From Microvirgula aerodenitrificans DSM 15089 (GTDB taxonomy: Bacteria > Pseudomonadota > Gammaproteobacteria > Burkholderiales > Aquaspirillaceae), in assembly GCF_000620105.1 (NCBI RefSeq), contig NZ_JHVK01000004.1, positions 62,001-126,000 of the forward strand: 64,000 nt of DNA, written 5' to 3'. Below the pieces are notes generated by a model. The model made no database searches, was not told where the DNA came from, and saw nothing but the letters and a program-made list of their open reading frames with translations. The position numbers were made by a program, and so were the translations under genes. Of this stretch, positions 27,009 through 36,912 are shown one piece after another; the first letter of the stretch is position 1; each line of letters starts with the position of its first letter.

Positions 27009-28259
27009 CTAGTCGGCGTGCAGATCGTAAAGACGCGACACGGTGTCGATCAGATGGTCACGCTCGCCGCCACTGGCCTGGGTCAGGGCCGTGGTCGGGG
27101 CATGCAGCAACTTGTTGGCCAGCTGACTGGACAGGGCTTCCAGCACGGCTTCCGGCGATTCACCCCTGGCCAGCCGCTTCATTGCGGCGTCCAGCGCATG
27201 CCGGCGGACCCGCTCGCCATGGTCGCGCAGCGCGCGCACCACCGGGACGGCGCGACGACTGTCGATCCAGCTGACGAATTCGCGGGTTTTCTCGGTAATG
27301 ATGGCCTCGGCGGCTTCCGCCGCCATCCGCCGCTCCTCGCGACCGGACTCGACCACCTGGGCAATGTCGTCGACGGTATAGAGGAAAATGTCCGCCAGAT
27401 CGCCGACTTCGGCCTCGACGTCGCGCGGCACCGCCAGATCGAGCATGAACATCGGCCGGTGGCGGCGCAGCTTGATTGCGCGCTCGGCCAGGCCCTTGCC
27501 GAGAATCGGCAGCGGCGACGCGGTCGAGGTCACGATCACATCGTGATTGGCGAGAATGTCCGGCAGGTCGTTCAGCACCACGGCGCGGGCGCCGAACTGG
27601 CGTGCGAGTTTTTCGCCGCGCTCCAGCGTCCGGTTGGCGATGGTCATGCCGCGCGGCGTGTGCGCGGCGAAGTGGGTCGCGACCAGTTCGATCATCTCCC
27701 CGGCGCCGATGAACAGTACGTTCAGGTCGCGGATCGAGCCGAAAATCTGCTCGGCCAGCCGCACGGCGGCGGCGGCCATCGACACCGAGTTCGCCCCGAT
27801 CGCCGTCTGGCTGCGGACTTCCTTGGCCACGGCGAAGGTACGCTGGAACAGCTGGTTCAGCAGGGTGCCGAGGCTGCCGGCGGTTTCCGCTGCGCGCACG
27901 GCGTCCTTCATCTGGCCGAGAATCTGCGTTTCACCCAGCACCATCGAGTCCAGCCCGCTCGCCACGCGGAACGCGTGCCGGGCTGCGGCCTCGGTGTTGT
28001 ACACGTACAGGTACGGCTCCAGCCGGTCCACCGGCAGCTGGTGGTAGTTCGCCACCCAGGCCAGCGTGTCGCGCACATCCGGCGCGTTACAGTAGATCTC
28101 GGTGCGGTTACAGGTGGACAGGATCGCCACTTCGTTCGCTGCGTGCGCGCCCACCATGCCCGACAGCGCGTCCCGCAGCCGCTCGGCCGGGAAGGCGAGC
28201 TGCTCGCGGATGGCGAGAGGCGCGGTCTGGTGATTGAGGCCGAAGGCTACGAGCGACAT
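27009..28259 (-). CDS. hemA: Glutamyl-tRNA reductase HemA
   Basis: 416 residues; NADPH-dependent reduction of glutamyl-tRNA(Glu) to glutamate-1-semialdehyde, the first step of C5-pathway haem synthesis. N-terminal [14 protein letters not shown] and the catalytic Cys 50 in [10 protein letters not shown] are present. The NADP-binding domain has [17 protein letters not shown], and the helical dimerisation domain follows. The start [10 protein letters not shown] is canonical. hemD-hemX-hemY lie 12 kb away on the other strand. Confidence 0.97.
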   Translation of the reverse strand: MSLVAFGLNHQTAPLAIREQLAFPAERLRDALSGMVGAHAANEVAILSTCNRTEIYCNAPDVRDTLAWVANYHQLPVDRLEPYLYVYNTEAAARHAFRVASGLDSMVLGETQILGQMKDAVRAAETAGSLGTLLNQLFQRTFAVAKEVRSQTAIGANSVSMAAAAVRLAEQIFGSIRDLNVLFIGAGEMIELVATHFAAHTPRGMTIANRTLERGEKLARQFGARAVVLNDLPDILANHDVIVTSTASPLPILGKGLAERAIKLRRHRPMFMLDLAVPRDVEAEVGDLADIFLYTVDDIAQVVESGREERRMAAEAAEAIITEKTREFVSWIDSRRAVPVVRALRDHGERVRRHALDAAMKRLARGESPEAVLEALSSQLANKLLHAPTTALTQASGGERDHLIDTVSRLYDLHAD

Positions 28260-28484
28260 GTACGCTGGTCTTGAGTGAATGAAGACGAATGGGTAAGGGC
28301 AAACATTCTAGCGTAAGCACGCCGGTTATGCCGGTCGAAGCGCGCAGCGGCAGCCGGCGCTGACGTCATTATCGACCCGGTCGCTGATCGTTGCCGGAGA
28401 AACCGCTTTTCACATGCAGTTTTTCGCGCTGCAACAATCGGTTAGAATCGTGCCCATTTTTCACGCCACGCCGCCCCCCCGCCG

Positions 28485-31400
28485 ATGACTGCCCCCGAAG
28501 TCCACCGATTGCGCGAAATACCTTACAACTACACCTCGTTCTCCGATCGCGAGATTGTTGCCCGACTGCTGGGCGAGGAGGGCTGGCACATCCTCGACGA
28601 ACTGCGCAGCGAACGCCGCACCGGCCGTTCCGCGCGCATGCTGTTCGAAGTGCTCGGCGACATCTGGGTGGTACAGCGCAACCCGTACCTGCAGGATGAC
28701 CTGCTGGAAAACCGCCAGCGCCTGACGCTGCTGGTCGAGGCCATGCGCCACCGGCTGGCCGAAGTGTCCAAGCGCCGCGCCGGCAACGAGAAGGTCGGCC
28801 GCCTGCTGACCGGTACAGAGGCCGCCGTCGATGCGTTCGAGTCCGGTTTCGACCAGGCCGACGCACTGCGCCGCAAGATCCTGAAGCGCATGGCCGGCAT
28901 CACCCGCAAGGACAACATCTGTTTCGATGGCCTCGCCCGCGTGTCGCACGCGACCGACGCCACCGACTGGCGGGTCGAATTCCCGTTCGTGGTGCTGAAT
29001 CCGGACAGCGAGGAAGAAATCGCCCGCCTGGTCGCCGCCTGTATCGAGCTGGAGCTGACCATCATCCCGCGCGGGGGTGGCACCTGTTACACCGGCGGCG
29101 CCATTCCGCTGACGCCGTTCGCGGCAGTGATCAATACCGAGAAGCTCGACCGCCATCAGGGCGTCGAGTACCTGACTCTGCCCGGGCTGGACCAGCCGGT
29201 CGCCACCATCCAGTGCGGTGCCGGCGTGGTCACCAAGCGGGTGGCCGAGGCGGCCGACGCTGCCGGGCTGGTGTTTGCGGTCGACCCGACCTCGATCGAG
29301 GCGTCCTGTATCGGCGGCAACGTGGCGATGAACGCCGGCGGCAAGAAGGCCGTGCTGTGGGGCACCACGCTGGACAACCTGGCGTCGTGGCGCATGGTCG
29401 ACCCGGACGGCAACTGGCTGCTGGTCGAACGTATCGGCCACAACCTCGGCAAGATCCACGATGCCGAAATGGCCAGCTTCCGCCTGACCCGCCATACGCC
29501 GGACGGCAAGCAGTTGCTGTCGGAACAGCAACTGGACATCCCGGGCCAGGCCTTCCGCAAGGTCGGGCTCGGCAAGGACGTGACCGACAAGTTCCTGGCC
29601 GGCCTGCCCGGCGTGCAGAAGGAAGGCACCGACGGCATCATCACCTCGGCCCGCTTTATCCTGCACCGGATGCCGGCGCACACCCGCACCGTCTGCCTGG
29701 AGTTCTTCGGCACCGTGGCCCAGGCGACGCCGGCCATCGTCGAGATCACCGACCTGTTCAAGCCGGGCCATGAAGGCGACGCTGCCGGCGTGAAGCTGGC
29801 CGGTCTCGAACATCTGGACTGGCGCTATGTGCGCGCCGTCGGCTATGCGACCAAGGCCAAGAGTCGTGGCCGGCCGAAAATGGTGCTGCTGGCCGACATC
29901 GTGTCCGACGACGAGAACGCGGTCGGCGACATGGCCAGCCGCATCGTGCGCATCGCCAATGCCCGCGTCGGCGAGGGCTTCATCGCCGTCACGCCGGAAG
30001 CGCGCAAGAAATTCTGGCTCGACCGCTCGCGCACGGCCGCGATCGCCCGCCATACCAATGCCTTCAAGATCAACGAGGACGTGGTGATCCCGCTGCCGCG
30101 TCTCGGTGATTATTCGGACGGCATCGAACGCATCAATATCGAGCTGTCGCTGAGCAACAAGCTGCGCCTGCTCGACGAACTGACCGAGTATTTCCACAGC
30201 CGGCTGCCGGTCGACAAGCTCGGCACCGATCTGCCGAGCCTGGAACTGATCGGCGATCGGCGTGAAACCGCGCTGGCGCTGATTGCCGAGACCCGCGCCC
30301 GCTGGCAGTGGGTCCTCGACCATCTCGATGCCCCGTTCGACGACTACCGCCAGCGCTATCCGCAGGCGCCGCTGGAGCCGGTCACCCCGCCGGAACCGCC
30401 GCATACGGTATTCCACGCGATGCGCGACTTCCTGCTGCGCGTCAGCTTCAAGCGCGAACTGCTGGCCGAGTTCGAGGCGCATTTCGGCGGCAACACCGAT
30501 GCGTCCATTCTCGCCGCGATCCGCGCCATCCACGCCCGCATCCTGCGTGGCCGGGTGTTCGTCGCGCTGCACATGCACGCCGGCGACGGCAATGTGCACA
30601 CCAACCTGCCGGTCAACTCCGACGACTACCAGATGCTGCAGACCGCCCATCGCGCCGTCGAACGCATCATGGCGCTGGCGCGCGGGCTGAACGGTGTCAT
30701 TTCCGGCGAGCACGGCATCGGCATCACCAAGCTGGAGTTCCTGTCCGACGAGGAAATCCGCCCGTTCGTCGAGTACAAGCAGCGGGTTGACCCGCACGGC
30801 CGCTTCAACAAGGGCAAGCTGCTGCCCGGCGCCGACCTGAAGAACGCCTATACGCCGTCGTTCGAACTGCTCGGCGCGGAAAGCCTGATTCTCGAACAGT
30901 CCGAGCTCGGCTCGATCTCGGACATGGTCAAGGACTGTCTGCGCTGCGGCAAATGCAAGCCGGTGTGCGCAACTCATGTGCCGCGCGCCAATCTGCTGTA
31001 CTCGCCGCGCAACAAGATTCTCGGCGTCGGCCTGCTGACCGAGGCGTTCCTGTACGAGGAACAGACCCGGCGTGGTGTCAGCTTCAAGCATTTCGACGAG
31101 CTGTCCGACGTGGCCGACCACTGCACCGTCTGCCACAAGTGCGCGAACCCCTGTCCGGTCAAGATCGACTTCGGCGATGTCACCATCGCCATGCGCAACT
31201 TCCTGCGCCGCACCGGCAAGAAGAAGTTCAATCCCGGCACCTTCGCCGCCATGGCCTTCCTGAACGCCAAGGACCCGGCGACGATCAAGACCCTGCGCCG
31301 TTCGATGATCGGCTTCGGTTACAAGGCGCAGCGGCTGGGCGTGAAGGTTGCCGGTTCGCTGGGGCTGACCCGCTCGGTTATCGAGGCACCGCCGGCCACG

Positions 31401-32348
31401 GTCGGCCGCCCCGACGTCAAGGCACAGGTGGTGCACTTCTTCACCAAGCCGATGCCCGGCAATCTGCCAAAGAAGACCAGCCGCGCGCTGCTCGACATCG
31501 AAGATCCGGCCGTGGTGCCGGTGATCCGCAATCCGCAGCAGGCGGCCGAGGACAGCGAGGCAGTGTTCTACTTCCCCGGCTGTGGCTCCGAGCGTCTGTT
31601 CAGCCAGGTCGGCCTCGCCACCCAGGCCATGCTGTGGCATGTCGGCGCCCAGACCGTGCTGCCGCCCGGCTATCTGTGCTGCGGCTATCCGCAGAACGCG
31701 ACCGGCAACGGCGACAAGGCCGACGTCATCACGACGGAAAACCGCGTGCTGTTCCACCGCGTCGCCAATACGCTGAACTACCTCGACATCAAGACGGTGG
31801 TGGTCAGCTGCGGCACCTGCTACGACCAGCTCGACAAGTACCAGTTCGACAAGATCTTCCCCGGCTGCCGCATCATCGACATCCATGAATACCTGCTGGA
31901 GAAGGGCGTCCACATTGAGGGACTGGCCGGGGTGCAGTATCTGTACCACGACCCGTGCCATACGCCGATGAAGACCCAGCAGCCGATCAAGACCGTCAAC
32001 GGTCTGCTCGGTGGCGGCGTGGTGCAGAGCGAGCGCTGCTGCGGCGAGTCCGGCACCCTGGCGGTGTCGCGCCCCGACGTGTCGACCCAGCTCCGCTTCC
32101 GCAAGGAAGAGGAGATCAACCGGGCGCGCGATATCGCGGCGGAAAAGGCCGGCGAAGCGGCGCAACAGGTCAAGATCCTGACCAGTTGCCCGTCCTGCCT
32201 GCAGGGGCTGTCGCGCTATCAGGACAGCACCGGCATTGAAGCCGACTATATCGTGGTGGAAATGGCCAAGGCGGTGCTCGGTGACAACTGGATGGCCGAC
32301 TATGTCGCCCGGGCCCGCGATGGCGGCGTGGAACGGGTGCTGCTGTAG
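28485..32348 (+). CDS. DUF3683 FAD/iron-sulfur fused dehydrogenase
   Basis: A 1287-residue fusion. The N-terminal ~150 residues match DUF3683. An FAD_binding_4 (PCMH) domain follows, with the loop [11 protein letters not shown] near 195-205 and later [17 protein letters not shown]. Then comes a long GlcD/Dld-like C-terminal domain containing [12 protein letters not shown] and [13 protein letters not shown]. Two 4Fe-4S motifs are at Cys 818/821/824/828 and Cys 880/883/886/890. Two CCG domains follow (FPGCGSE at 1033, CCGYP, DPCH near 1156, CCGESG near 1184), as in GlpC/HdrB. It is probably a membrane-associated D-2-hydroxyacid dehydrogenase passing electrons to quinone; the substrate is unknown. 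A weak -10 TAGAAT lies at 28443-28448. Confidence 0.92.
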   Translation: MTAPEVHRLREIPYNYTSFSDREIVARLLGEEGWHILDELRSERRTGRSARMLFEVLGDIWVVQRNPYLQDDLLENRQRLTLLVEAMRHRLAEVSKRRAGNEKVGRLLTGTEAAVDAFESGFDQADALRRKILKRMAGITRKDNICFDGLARVSHATDATDWRVEFPFVVLNPDSEEEIARLVAACIELELTIIPRGGGTCYTGGAIPLTPFAAVINTEKLDRHQGVEYLTLPGLDQPVATIQCGAGVVTKRVAEAADAAGLVFAVDPTSIEASCIGGNVAMNAGGKKAVLWGTTLDNLASWRMVDPDGNWLLVERIGHNLGKIHDAEMASFRLTRHTPDGKQLLSEQQLDIPGQAFRKVGLGKDVTDKFLAGLPGVQKEGTDGIITSARFILHRMPAHTRTVCLEFFGTVAQATPAIVEITDLFKPGHEGDAAGVKLAGLEHLDWRYVRAVGYATKAKSRGRPKMVLLADIVSDDENAVGDMASRIVRIANARVGEGFIAVTPEARKKFWLDRSRTAAIARHTNAFKINEDVVIPLPRLGDYSDGIERINIELSLSNKLRLLDELTEYFHSRLPVDKLGTDLPSLELIGDRRETALALIAETRARWQWVLDHLDAPFDDYRQRYPQAPLEPVTPPEPPHTVFHAMRDFLLRVSFKRELLAEFEAHFGGNTDASILAAIRAIHARILRGRVFVALHMHAGDGNVHTNLPVNSDDYQMLQTAHRAVERIMALARGLNGVISGEHGIGITKLEFLSDEEIRPFVEYKQRVDPHGRFNKGKLLPGADLKNAYTPSFELLGAESLILEQSELGSISDMVKDCLRCGKCKPVCATHVPRANLLYSPRNKILGVGLLTEAFLYEEQTRRGVSFKHFDELSDVADHCTVCHKCANPCPVKIDFGDVTIAMRNFLRRTGKKKFNPGTFAAMAFLNAKDPATIKTLRRSMIGFGYKAQRLGVKVAGSLGLTRSVIEAPPATVGRPDVKAQVVHFFTKPMPGNLPKKTSRALLDIEDPAVVPVIRNPQQAAEDSEAVFYFPGCGSERLFSQVGLATQAMLWHVGAQTVLPPGYLCCGYPQNATGNGDKADVITTENRVLFHRVANTLNYLDIKTVVVSCGTCYDQLDKYQFDKIFPGCRIIDIHEYLLEKGVHIEGLAGVQYLYHDPCHTPMKTQQPIKTVNGLLGGGVVQSERCCGESGTLAVSRPDVSTQLRFRKEEEINRARDIAAEKAGEAAQQVKILTSCPSCLQGLSRYQDSTGIEADYIVVEMAKAVLGDNWMADYVARARDGGVERVLL

Positions 32349-32378
32349 ACCGGTGCGATCGGGTGGCCTCCGGGCCAC

Positions 32379-33017
32379 TCAATCGACGAAGATCTCGATC
32401 CGTTCCTTGCCTTTGCCGACGTTTTTGCGTTTCAGCGTGATCCGGCCGATTTCGCCGGTACGGCGCAGGTGGGTGCCGCCACAGGGCACCCGGCCGACGC
32501 CGGCGATTTCCCAGTAGCGCCGCTCGGCCGCTTCGTCGCTGAAGGCGCTGACGATCGGCTGATCGGCCGCGACCAGGCTCGCCAGGGCCGGTTCCAGCGC
32601 GGCGAACAGCACGCTGATATTGCTGTCATGCAGAAAGTCGATGCGCGCCTTGTCGGCGGCAATGTGAGCGCCGATCTTGCCGATGCCCGGCACCCGGGCG
32701 CTGACCAGCTCCAGCACGATCTCGGCGGCGAAATGCAGTCGCATCAGCCGGTAACGCCGGTCCCAGTCGATCTCGATCCGTGCCGGGTCGCCGGCGTTCA
32801 GCCCGTGCCCGTCCGCCAGCGTATACACGATGTCGCGCCCGGCCTTGCGTGCCGCCAGCACCGGCTGCCCGGCCAGTGTGCCGCTGTCGCTTTCCTGCCC
32901 GCCCGACTCCGCGTAGAAGATCGTCGCCTCGACGGTCACCTCGTTGCCGTTTACCGTCGCCACGCGGGTGTCGAGCCCGGTGCAGTACGGGTCCTGCCAG
33001 AATGCCTTGACGGTCAT
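32379..33017 (-). CDS. AlaX-type alanyl-tRNA editing protein
   Basis: 212-residue free-standing editing domain homologous to the C-terminal half of AlaRS; it deacylates mischarged Ser-tRNA(Ala) or Gly-tRNA(Ala). Signatures: YAESGGQ (35-41), the first zinc motif as LHFAAE (His 95, Glu 99 where HxxxH is usual), and the second motif CGGTH (Cys 179, His 183). The Glu at the second ligand position is a visible variation; it may still bind metal. It is followed closely by yaeQ on the same strand. Confidence 0.9.
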   Translation of the reverse strand: MTVKAFWQDPYCTGLDTRVATVNGNEVTVEATIFYAESGGQESDSGTLAGQPVLAARKAGRDIVYTLADGHGLNAGDPARIEIDWDRRYRLMRLHFAAEIVLELVSARVPGIGKIGAHIAADKARIDFLHDSNISVLFAALEPALASLVAADQPIVSAFSDEAAERRYWEIAGVGRVPCGGTHLRRTGEIGRITLKRKNVGKGKERIEIFVD

Positions 33018-33050
33018 GCTCGCTCCTGCCGGGCCTGTGCCCGCTTTTTC

Positions 33051-33605
33051 CTATCGTCGTTCGGCGTCGCCCTGCCAGACTTCGCCTTCCACCAGTACCG
33101 AATGCGCCGGGCCGGCCAGCCACAACTGCCCGTCCTGGATTGTCGCCTGCAACTGCATCCCGCGCTGGGTCAGCGTGGTCAGCTGCGCCAGCGTGTCCGG
33201 CGGGATGCTGATCACGGTCAGGTTCTCCAGCCGGCTGACCTTGCTCTGCATGCCCTGCCACCAGACGTCGGCGGCACGACCGCCATAGCAGTACAGCCAG
33301 ACCCGGTCGGCGCGGGCGCAGGCTTTTTTCAGCCGCTTCTCGTCCGGCTCGCCCAGATCGATCCACAGTTCGATCTCGTCGCCGTAGTTCTTCTGCCACA
33401 ACTCGGGCTCGTCATCGGCGATCAGGCCCTTGGTAAAGGCCAGCCGCTCGCTGGCGTGCAGCGCGAACACGGCCAGTCGCAACATCATCCGTTCGTCGGT
33501 TTCCGACGGATGACGGGCCAGCGTCAGGCTGTGGCTGGCGTAATAGCCCCGATCCATGTCGGAAATATCGAGATCGGCTTTGAAAATGGTGGCTTTGAGC
33601 GCCAT
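33051..33605 (-). CDS. yaeQ: YaeQ family protein
   Basis: 184 residues from ATG 33605 (MALKATIFKADL), the canonical N-terminus; the frame further upstream is not coding. Conserved YaeQ segments include LTLARHPSETDERMMLRLAVF, LWIDLGEPDEKRLKKAC and VWLYCYGG. The fold is related to PD-(D/E)XK-like proteins. The function is not settled, and the old RfaH-suppressor link is weak. It lies 33 bp upstream of the tRNA-Ala editing gene. Confidence 0.92.
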   Translation of the reverse strand: MALKATIFKADLDISDMDRGYYASHSLTLARHPSETDERMMLRLAVFALHASERLAFTKGLIADDEPELWQKNYGDEIELWIDLGEPDEKRLKKACARADRVWLYCYGGRAADVWWQGMQSKVSRLENLTVISIPPDTLAQLTTLTQRGMQLQATIQDGQLWLAGPAHSVLVEGEVWQGDAERR

Positions 33606-33736
33606 GGGGACTTCCGGGCAAAAGATCGAGTTTACCGGTCCGCGCGGCTTGCCGCCTTGTCTTGTGTGCCATGCTGGCGCGTTCCCGGCTTCCGTGGCAG
33701 GGTTTGCCACCCTGATATTGTCATTCCGGAGCCGCC

Positions 33737-34036
33737 ATGCCGTCCCCCAGACTGGAAATCCACTATTGCACCCAGTGCCGCTGGCTGCTGCGCGCCGGCT
33801 GGATGGCGCAGGAACTGCTGACCACCTTCAGCGACGGCGAACTGGCCGAAGTCGCGCTGATTCCCGCGCGCGGCGGGCTGTTCCGCATTCTGCTCGATGG
33901 CGAGCAGCTATGGGATCGCAAGGAAGAAGACGGCTTTCCGGATATCAAGACCATCAAGCAGCGCGTGCGCGACCGCCTGTTTCCGGACCGCCCGCTCGGC
34001 CACAGCGACCGGCCCGGCAAGGCCGAAGCCGACTGA
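33737..34036 (+). CDS. SelT/SelW/SelH-like Rdx family protein
   Basis: 99 residues with a thioredoxin-like Rdx fold: IHYCTQCRWLLRAGWMAQELL carries CXXC at Cys 11/Cys 14, where eukaryotic relatives have Cys-x-x-Sec. No TGA selenocysteine codon is present. Then come ALIPARGGLFRILLDGEQLWDRK and FPDIKTIKQRVRD, which are typical. It is a predicted small redox protein of unknown partner, a single gene divergent from yaeQ. Confidence 0.88.
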   Translation: MPSPRLEIHYCTQCRWLLRAGWMAQELLTTFSDGELAEVALIPARGGLFRILLDGEQLWDRKEEDGFPDIKTIKQRVRDRLFPDRPLGHSDRPGKAEAD

Positions 34037-34119
34037 AATCGGGACCGGCCAGCAGTTGACGCCCAAGAATGGTGCCATGTGGTCGATATAGCGGATATTG
34101 GAAACAGCTAGAGAATGCC

Positions 34120-35067
34120 ATGCTGATCAACACCAACACCGCCCAGACGACCGCCGCCCAGAGCGCCAGTGCCAAAACCGACGCGACGGCATCGGCGCAG
34201 GCGCAACGCCAGAGTGTGCTGGCGCCGCTGGTCGAGGATGTGCGTGTCACGCTGAGCAACGAGGCACGCAAGGCCAGTCTGTCGCTGAACACGCTGAGTC
34301 GCACCACCAGGAGTCAGGCCAGCGAGCAGTCCAAGGCCATGGCACGCCAGCGGCTGGAGCAGTTGAAGGAACGCGTGCGCCTGATGCGCCAGTTGATGAT
34401 CGGCATGACGCCGGCACAGAAGAAGGCCATGGCGCCGCAATTGAAGGAAATGGCGCGCGAGCTCAAGCAGATTGCCCAGCAGCTCGGCCAGTCGAGCGGG
34501 GACTCGTCGTCGGCCAGCAGTGGCAGCGTGTCCGGTGGCAGCAGCGATGGCGGGGCGTCGGCCAGCGCCAGTGCCGATGCCTCCGGCGCGGCCTCAGCCG
34601 CCGCAGCGGCCGAGACCGGTGGCGAGTCCGCCGGCGCAGGCGATGAGGCTGCCGCGCAGGCCGCCGCCGAGGTGCCGGTCGACAGCGAGCCGGCTGCCGC
34701 CACCAGCGACGAGGGCGGCGAGGAAGACGGCAGCAGCGGCAACGACACCGGCAAGGAAGCCGCCACTGCGGCTGCGGCAGGCACCGCCGGCGCCACCGCC
34801 ACCCAGGCCGAGCAGGACGCGAACCGCGCCGCCGGCACTGATCAGACCTCGCGGATTTCGCTGTCGCCGTCCAGTGAAAAGAAGCTGAACCTGTCGCCGG
34901 AAGATGCGGCCAAGATCCGCGAAGTCATGCAGATGCTGCGCAATATGGTCAAGGATGTGCGCCGCGCCGCGCCGAACGACGCTTCGGCGCGCGATGCCGA
35001 CAAGATCCTCGCCTCGCTGAACGAGTCGATGTCCGGCGCCGGCATCAGCATCAATATCAAGGCTTGA
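34120..35067 (+). CDS. Unrecognised protein with Ala/Ser low-complexity linker
   Basis: 315 residues from ATG 34120 (MLINTNTAQT); an upstream in-frame ATG at 34069 lacks the same context. I do not recognise a family. Residues 1-60 are Ala, Thr and Gln rich. About 75-125 form a predicted amphipathic helix (RQRLEQLKERVRLMRQLMIG and KEMARELKQIAQQL). About 125-245 are low-complexity Ser/Gly/Ala/Glu, and the last 60 residues contain another helix (KIREVMQMLRNMVKDVRRA). No signal peptide. The layout, two helical ends joined by a disordered linker, suggests a scaffold or appendage-linked cytosolic protein. It ends 11 bp inside the convergent thioesterase gene. Confidence 0.7.
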   Translation: MLINTNTAQTTAAQSASAKTDATASAQAQRQSVLAPLVEDVRVTLSNEARKASLSLNTLSRTTRSQASEQSKAMARQRLEQLKERVRLMRQLMIGMTPAQKKAMAPQLKEMARELKQIAQQLGQSSGDSSSASSGSVSGGSSDGGASASASADASGAASAAAAAETGGESAGAGDEAAAQAAAEVPVDSEPAAATSDEGGEEDGSSGNDTGKEAATAAAAGTAGATATQAEQDANRAAGTDQTSRISLSPSSEKKLNLSPEDAAKIREVMQMLRNMVKDVRRAAPNDASARDADKILASLNESMSGAGISINIKA

Positions 35068-35512
35068 CGCGCGACAGCGGCAGTTCGTGATAATCCTCGC
35101 TGCGCGGCATGTCATCGAAGATGGCCTGCAGCTCGGCCGGCGGAGTGGTCAGTTTGCGCGTCGACAGGTCCAGCCACGCGCCGGCGACTTCGTAGTGCGC
35201 CGCCAGCTTGCCGTCGTCGCGTACCATCTGCTGACGCAGTACCCAGCGCTGATGGTCCGCTGACGAGGCCACCAGCACCACGTCGATATCCAGTCGCATG
35301 CCGAGTTTCACTTCGCGCAGATATTCGGTCGTTTCCTTGAAAATGACCGGACCGAATCCAAGCTGGAAAAAGCGGTCCGCACCGAAGCCGGCATCCTGCA
35401 GCCACTCCAGGCGGGTATGGGTGCACAGATCGGCGTAGGCGGTATGCCGCATGTGCTGGTTGGCATCGATATCCGACCAGCGGATCTCGACCTGTTTGTG
35501 ATATCGGGACAT
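35057..35512 (-). CDS. Hotdog-fold acyl-CoA thioesterase
   Basis: 151 residues from ATG 35512. The 4-hydroxybenzoyl-CoA thioesterase/FadM-like pattern is visible: EIRWSDIDANQHM with Asp 16 as the likely catalytic residue, then YADLCTHTRLEWL and GPVIFKETTEYLREVKLG. It is divergent from a TetR regulator with only 67 bp between, so it is probably a target of that repressor. Substrate unknown. Confidence 0.88.
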   Translation of the reverse strand: MSRYHKQVEIRWSDIDANQHMRHTAYADLCTHTRLEWLQDAGFGADRFFQLGFGPVIFKETTEYLREVKLGMRLDIDVVLVASSADHQRWVLRQQMVRDDGKLAAHYEVAGAWLDLSTRKLTTPPAELQAIFDDMPRSEDYHELPLSRVKP

Positions 35513-35579
35513 GAACGGCCTCCAAAAAAGAACGGTCGTGCTATTTTTATGTGAGACGGAACGAAAGGGCAAGCCATTT

Positions 35580-36176
35580 ATGAGCAAGGGCGATGACACC
35601 CGGGCGCTGATTCTGCGCCAGGCCAGCGATCTGGCCAGCGAAGTCGGCATCTCCGGTCTGACGCTGGGTGCGCTGGCCGAACGCAGCGGCCTGTCGAAAA
35701 GCGGCCTGTTCGCCCACTTCGGGTCCAAGGAAGAGCTGCAACTGGCCACGGTCCGCGCGGTGCAGGCACGCTTTGTCGACGATATCGTGCGCCCGGCACT
35801 GGCGCATCCGCGCGGTCTGGTGCGCCTGCGCGCGCTGTTCGATGGCTGGCTGCAGTGGATCGCGCACGGCCCGTTTGCCGGCAGTTGCCCGCTGCTGGCT
35901 GCCGCCTCCGAGTTCGACGACCAGCCAGGGCCGATCCGCACCGCACTGGTCGACGGCCAGATCTGGCAGCGTGATGCACTGATCCGCGCCCTGGAGCTGG
36001 CGATCGCCAGCGGCGAGCTGCCGCCGGCTTTCGACTGTGTGCAGGCCGCCTTTGAGCTGCGCGGGCTGCTGTATGCGGCGCATCACGACCTGCGCCTGCT
36101 CAATGACCCGCGCGGCATCGACCTGGCGCAGCGCGGCTTCGAGCGAGTGATCGCCGCCCGGCCTGGCGATCAGTAG
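35580..36176 (+). CDS. TetR family regulator
   Basis: 198 residues from ATG 35580 (MSKGDDTRALIL); an in-frame ATG at 35511 would run into the thioesterase start. The TetR helix-turn-helix is near residues 6-52 (ASDLASEVGISGLTLGALAE, then SKSGLFAHFGSKEEL). The C-terminal domain resembles TetR_C_6-like ligand domains. It probably represses itself and the divergent thioesterase; the 35513-35579 gap contains AACGGTCGTGC and GAACGAAAGG, but no clear palindrome. It overlaps the convergent NmrA-like gene by 7 bp. Confidence 0.9.
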   Translation: MSKGDDTRALILRQASDLASEVGISGLTLGALAERSGLSKSGLFAHFGSKEELQLATVRAVQARFVDDIVRPALAHPRGLVRLRALFDGWLQWIAHGPFAGSCPLLAAASEFDDQPGPIRTALVDGQIWQRDALIRALELAIASGELPPAFDCVQAAFELRGLLYAAHHDLRLLNDPRGIDLAQRGFERVIAARPGDQ

Positions 36177-36811
36177 CCGACGGTAAAGCGCTGGCGATGG
36201 TGGCGCGGCGTTTCCGCCTCGTCGACCAGTGCCACTGCCAGATCAGCCACGCTGATTCGCGCCGGACCGGCTTCGCCCATCAGCACCTGGTCGCCCCCCA
36301 CGCGGTACTGGCCGGTGCGCGTGCCCGGTTCCAGAAACACCGGCGGCGACAGGAACACCCAGTCGAGCACGCTTTCCTGACGCAATTCGGTCAGCACATC
36401 GCGCGCACCGAGCGCACCCTGCTTCCATTCGGCCGGAAAATCGTCGGTATCGACCAGTTGCACGCCCGGGGCGATTTCCAGGCTGCCGGCGCCGCCGACC
36501 ACCAGGTAACGCGCGACGCCAGCCTGTTTGACGCCGGCGGCGATGGCGCGCGAACCGGAGACGAACTGGGCGTAGATATCCGGGTTGCCCCAGCCAGGAT
36601 TGAAGGCACTGAGCACGGCGTCGTGGCCGGCCACGGCGGCGGCGACCTGCGCCGCATCCTGCGCATCGGCACGGACGGCATGCAGTTGTGGGTGTTGCGG
36701 CAGCTTTTCCGGGTGACGGACCAGGGCCGTCACCTGATGGCCACGTTGCAGCAATTCGGTCAGCAGCGCGGTGCCGACAAAGCCGGTGGCGCCGATCAGG
36801 GCGATTTTCAT
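36170..36811 (-). CDS. NmrA/SDR-like NAD(P)-binding protein
   Basis: 213 residues from ATG 36811. A Rossmann motif GATGFVGTALL is at residues 7-17, then ALVRHPEKL and YLVVGGAGSLEI. No YxxxK catalytic pair of classical SDRs is evident, so it is an atypical SDR of the NmrA/YwnB type (NAD(H)-binding, DUF-like epimerase family). It is divergent from a LysR regulator that is the likely controller. Confidence 0.88.
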   Translation of the reverse strand: MKIALIGATGFVGTALLTELLQRGHQVTALVRHPEKLPQHPQLHAVRADAQDAAQVAAAVAGHDAVLSAFNPGWGNPDIYAQFVSGSRAIAAGVKQAGVARYLVVGGAGSLEIAPGVQLVDTDDFPAEWKQGALGARDVLTELRQESVLDWVFLSPPVFLEPGTRTGQYRVGGDQVLMGEAGPARISVADLAVALVDEAETPRHHRQRFTVGY

Positions 36812-36912
36812 GAATGTCTCCAGTAAGTTCCAGGTGATGATGCATGGTAGACCCTTGACACCGGGCTGATTAGCCGTCGACATTCGCTTTATCTGTTTAG
36901 CAGGACTTAACA

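Noticed and set aside
28461-32378. A 1305-codon open frame on the minus strand
   Set aside because: It is antisense to the DUF3683 dehydrogenase, has a His/Gln/Asp-rich composition typical of GC-rich antisense frames and no recognisable domains.
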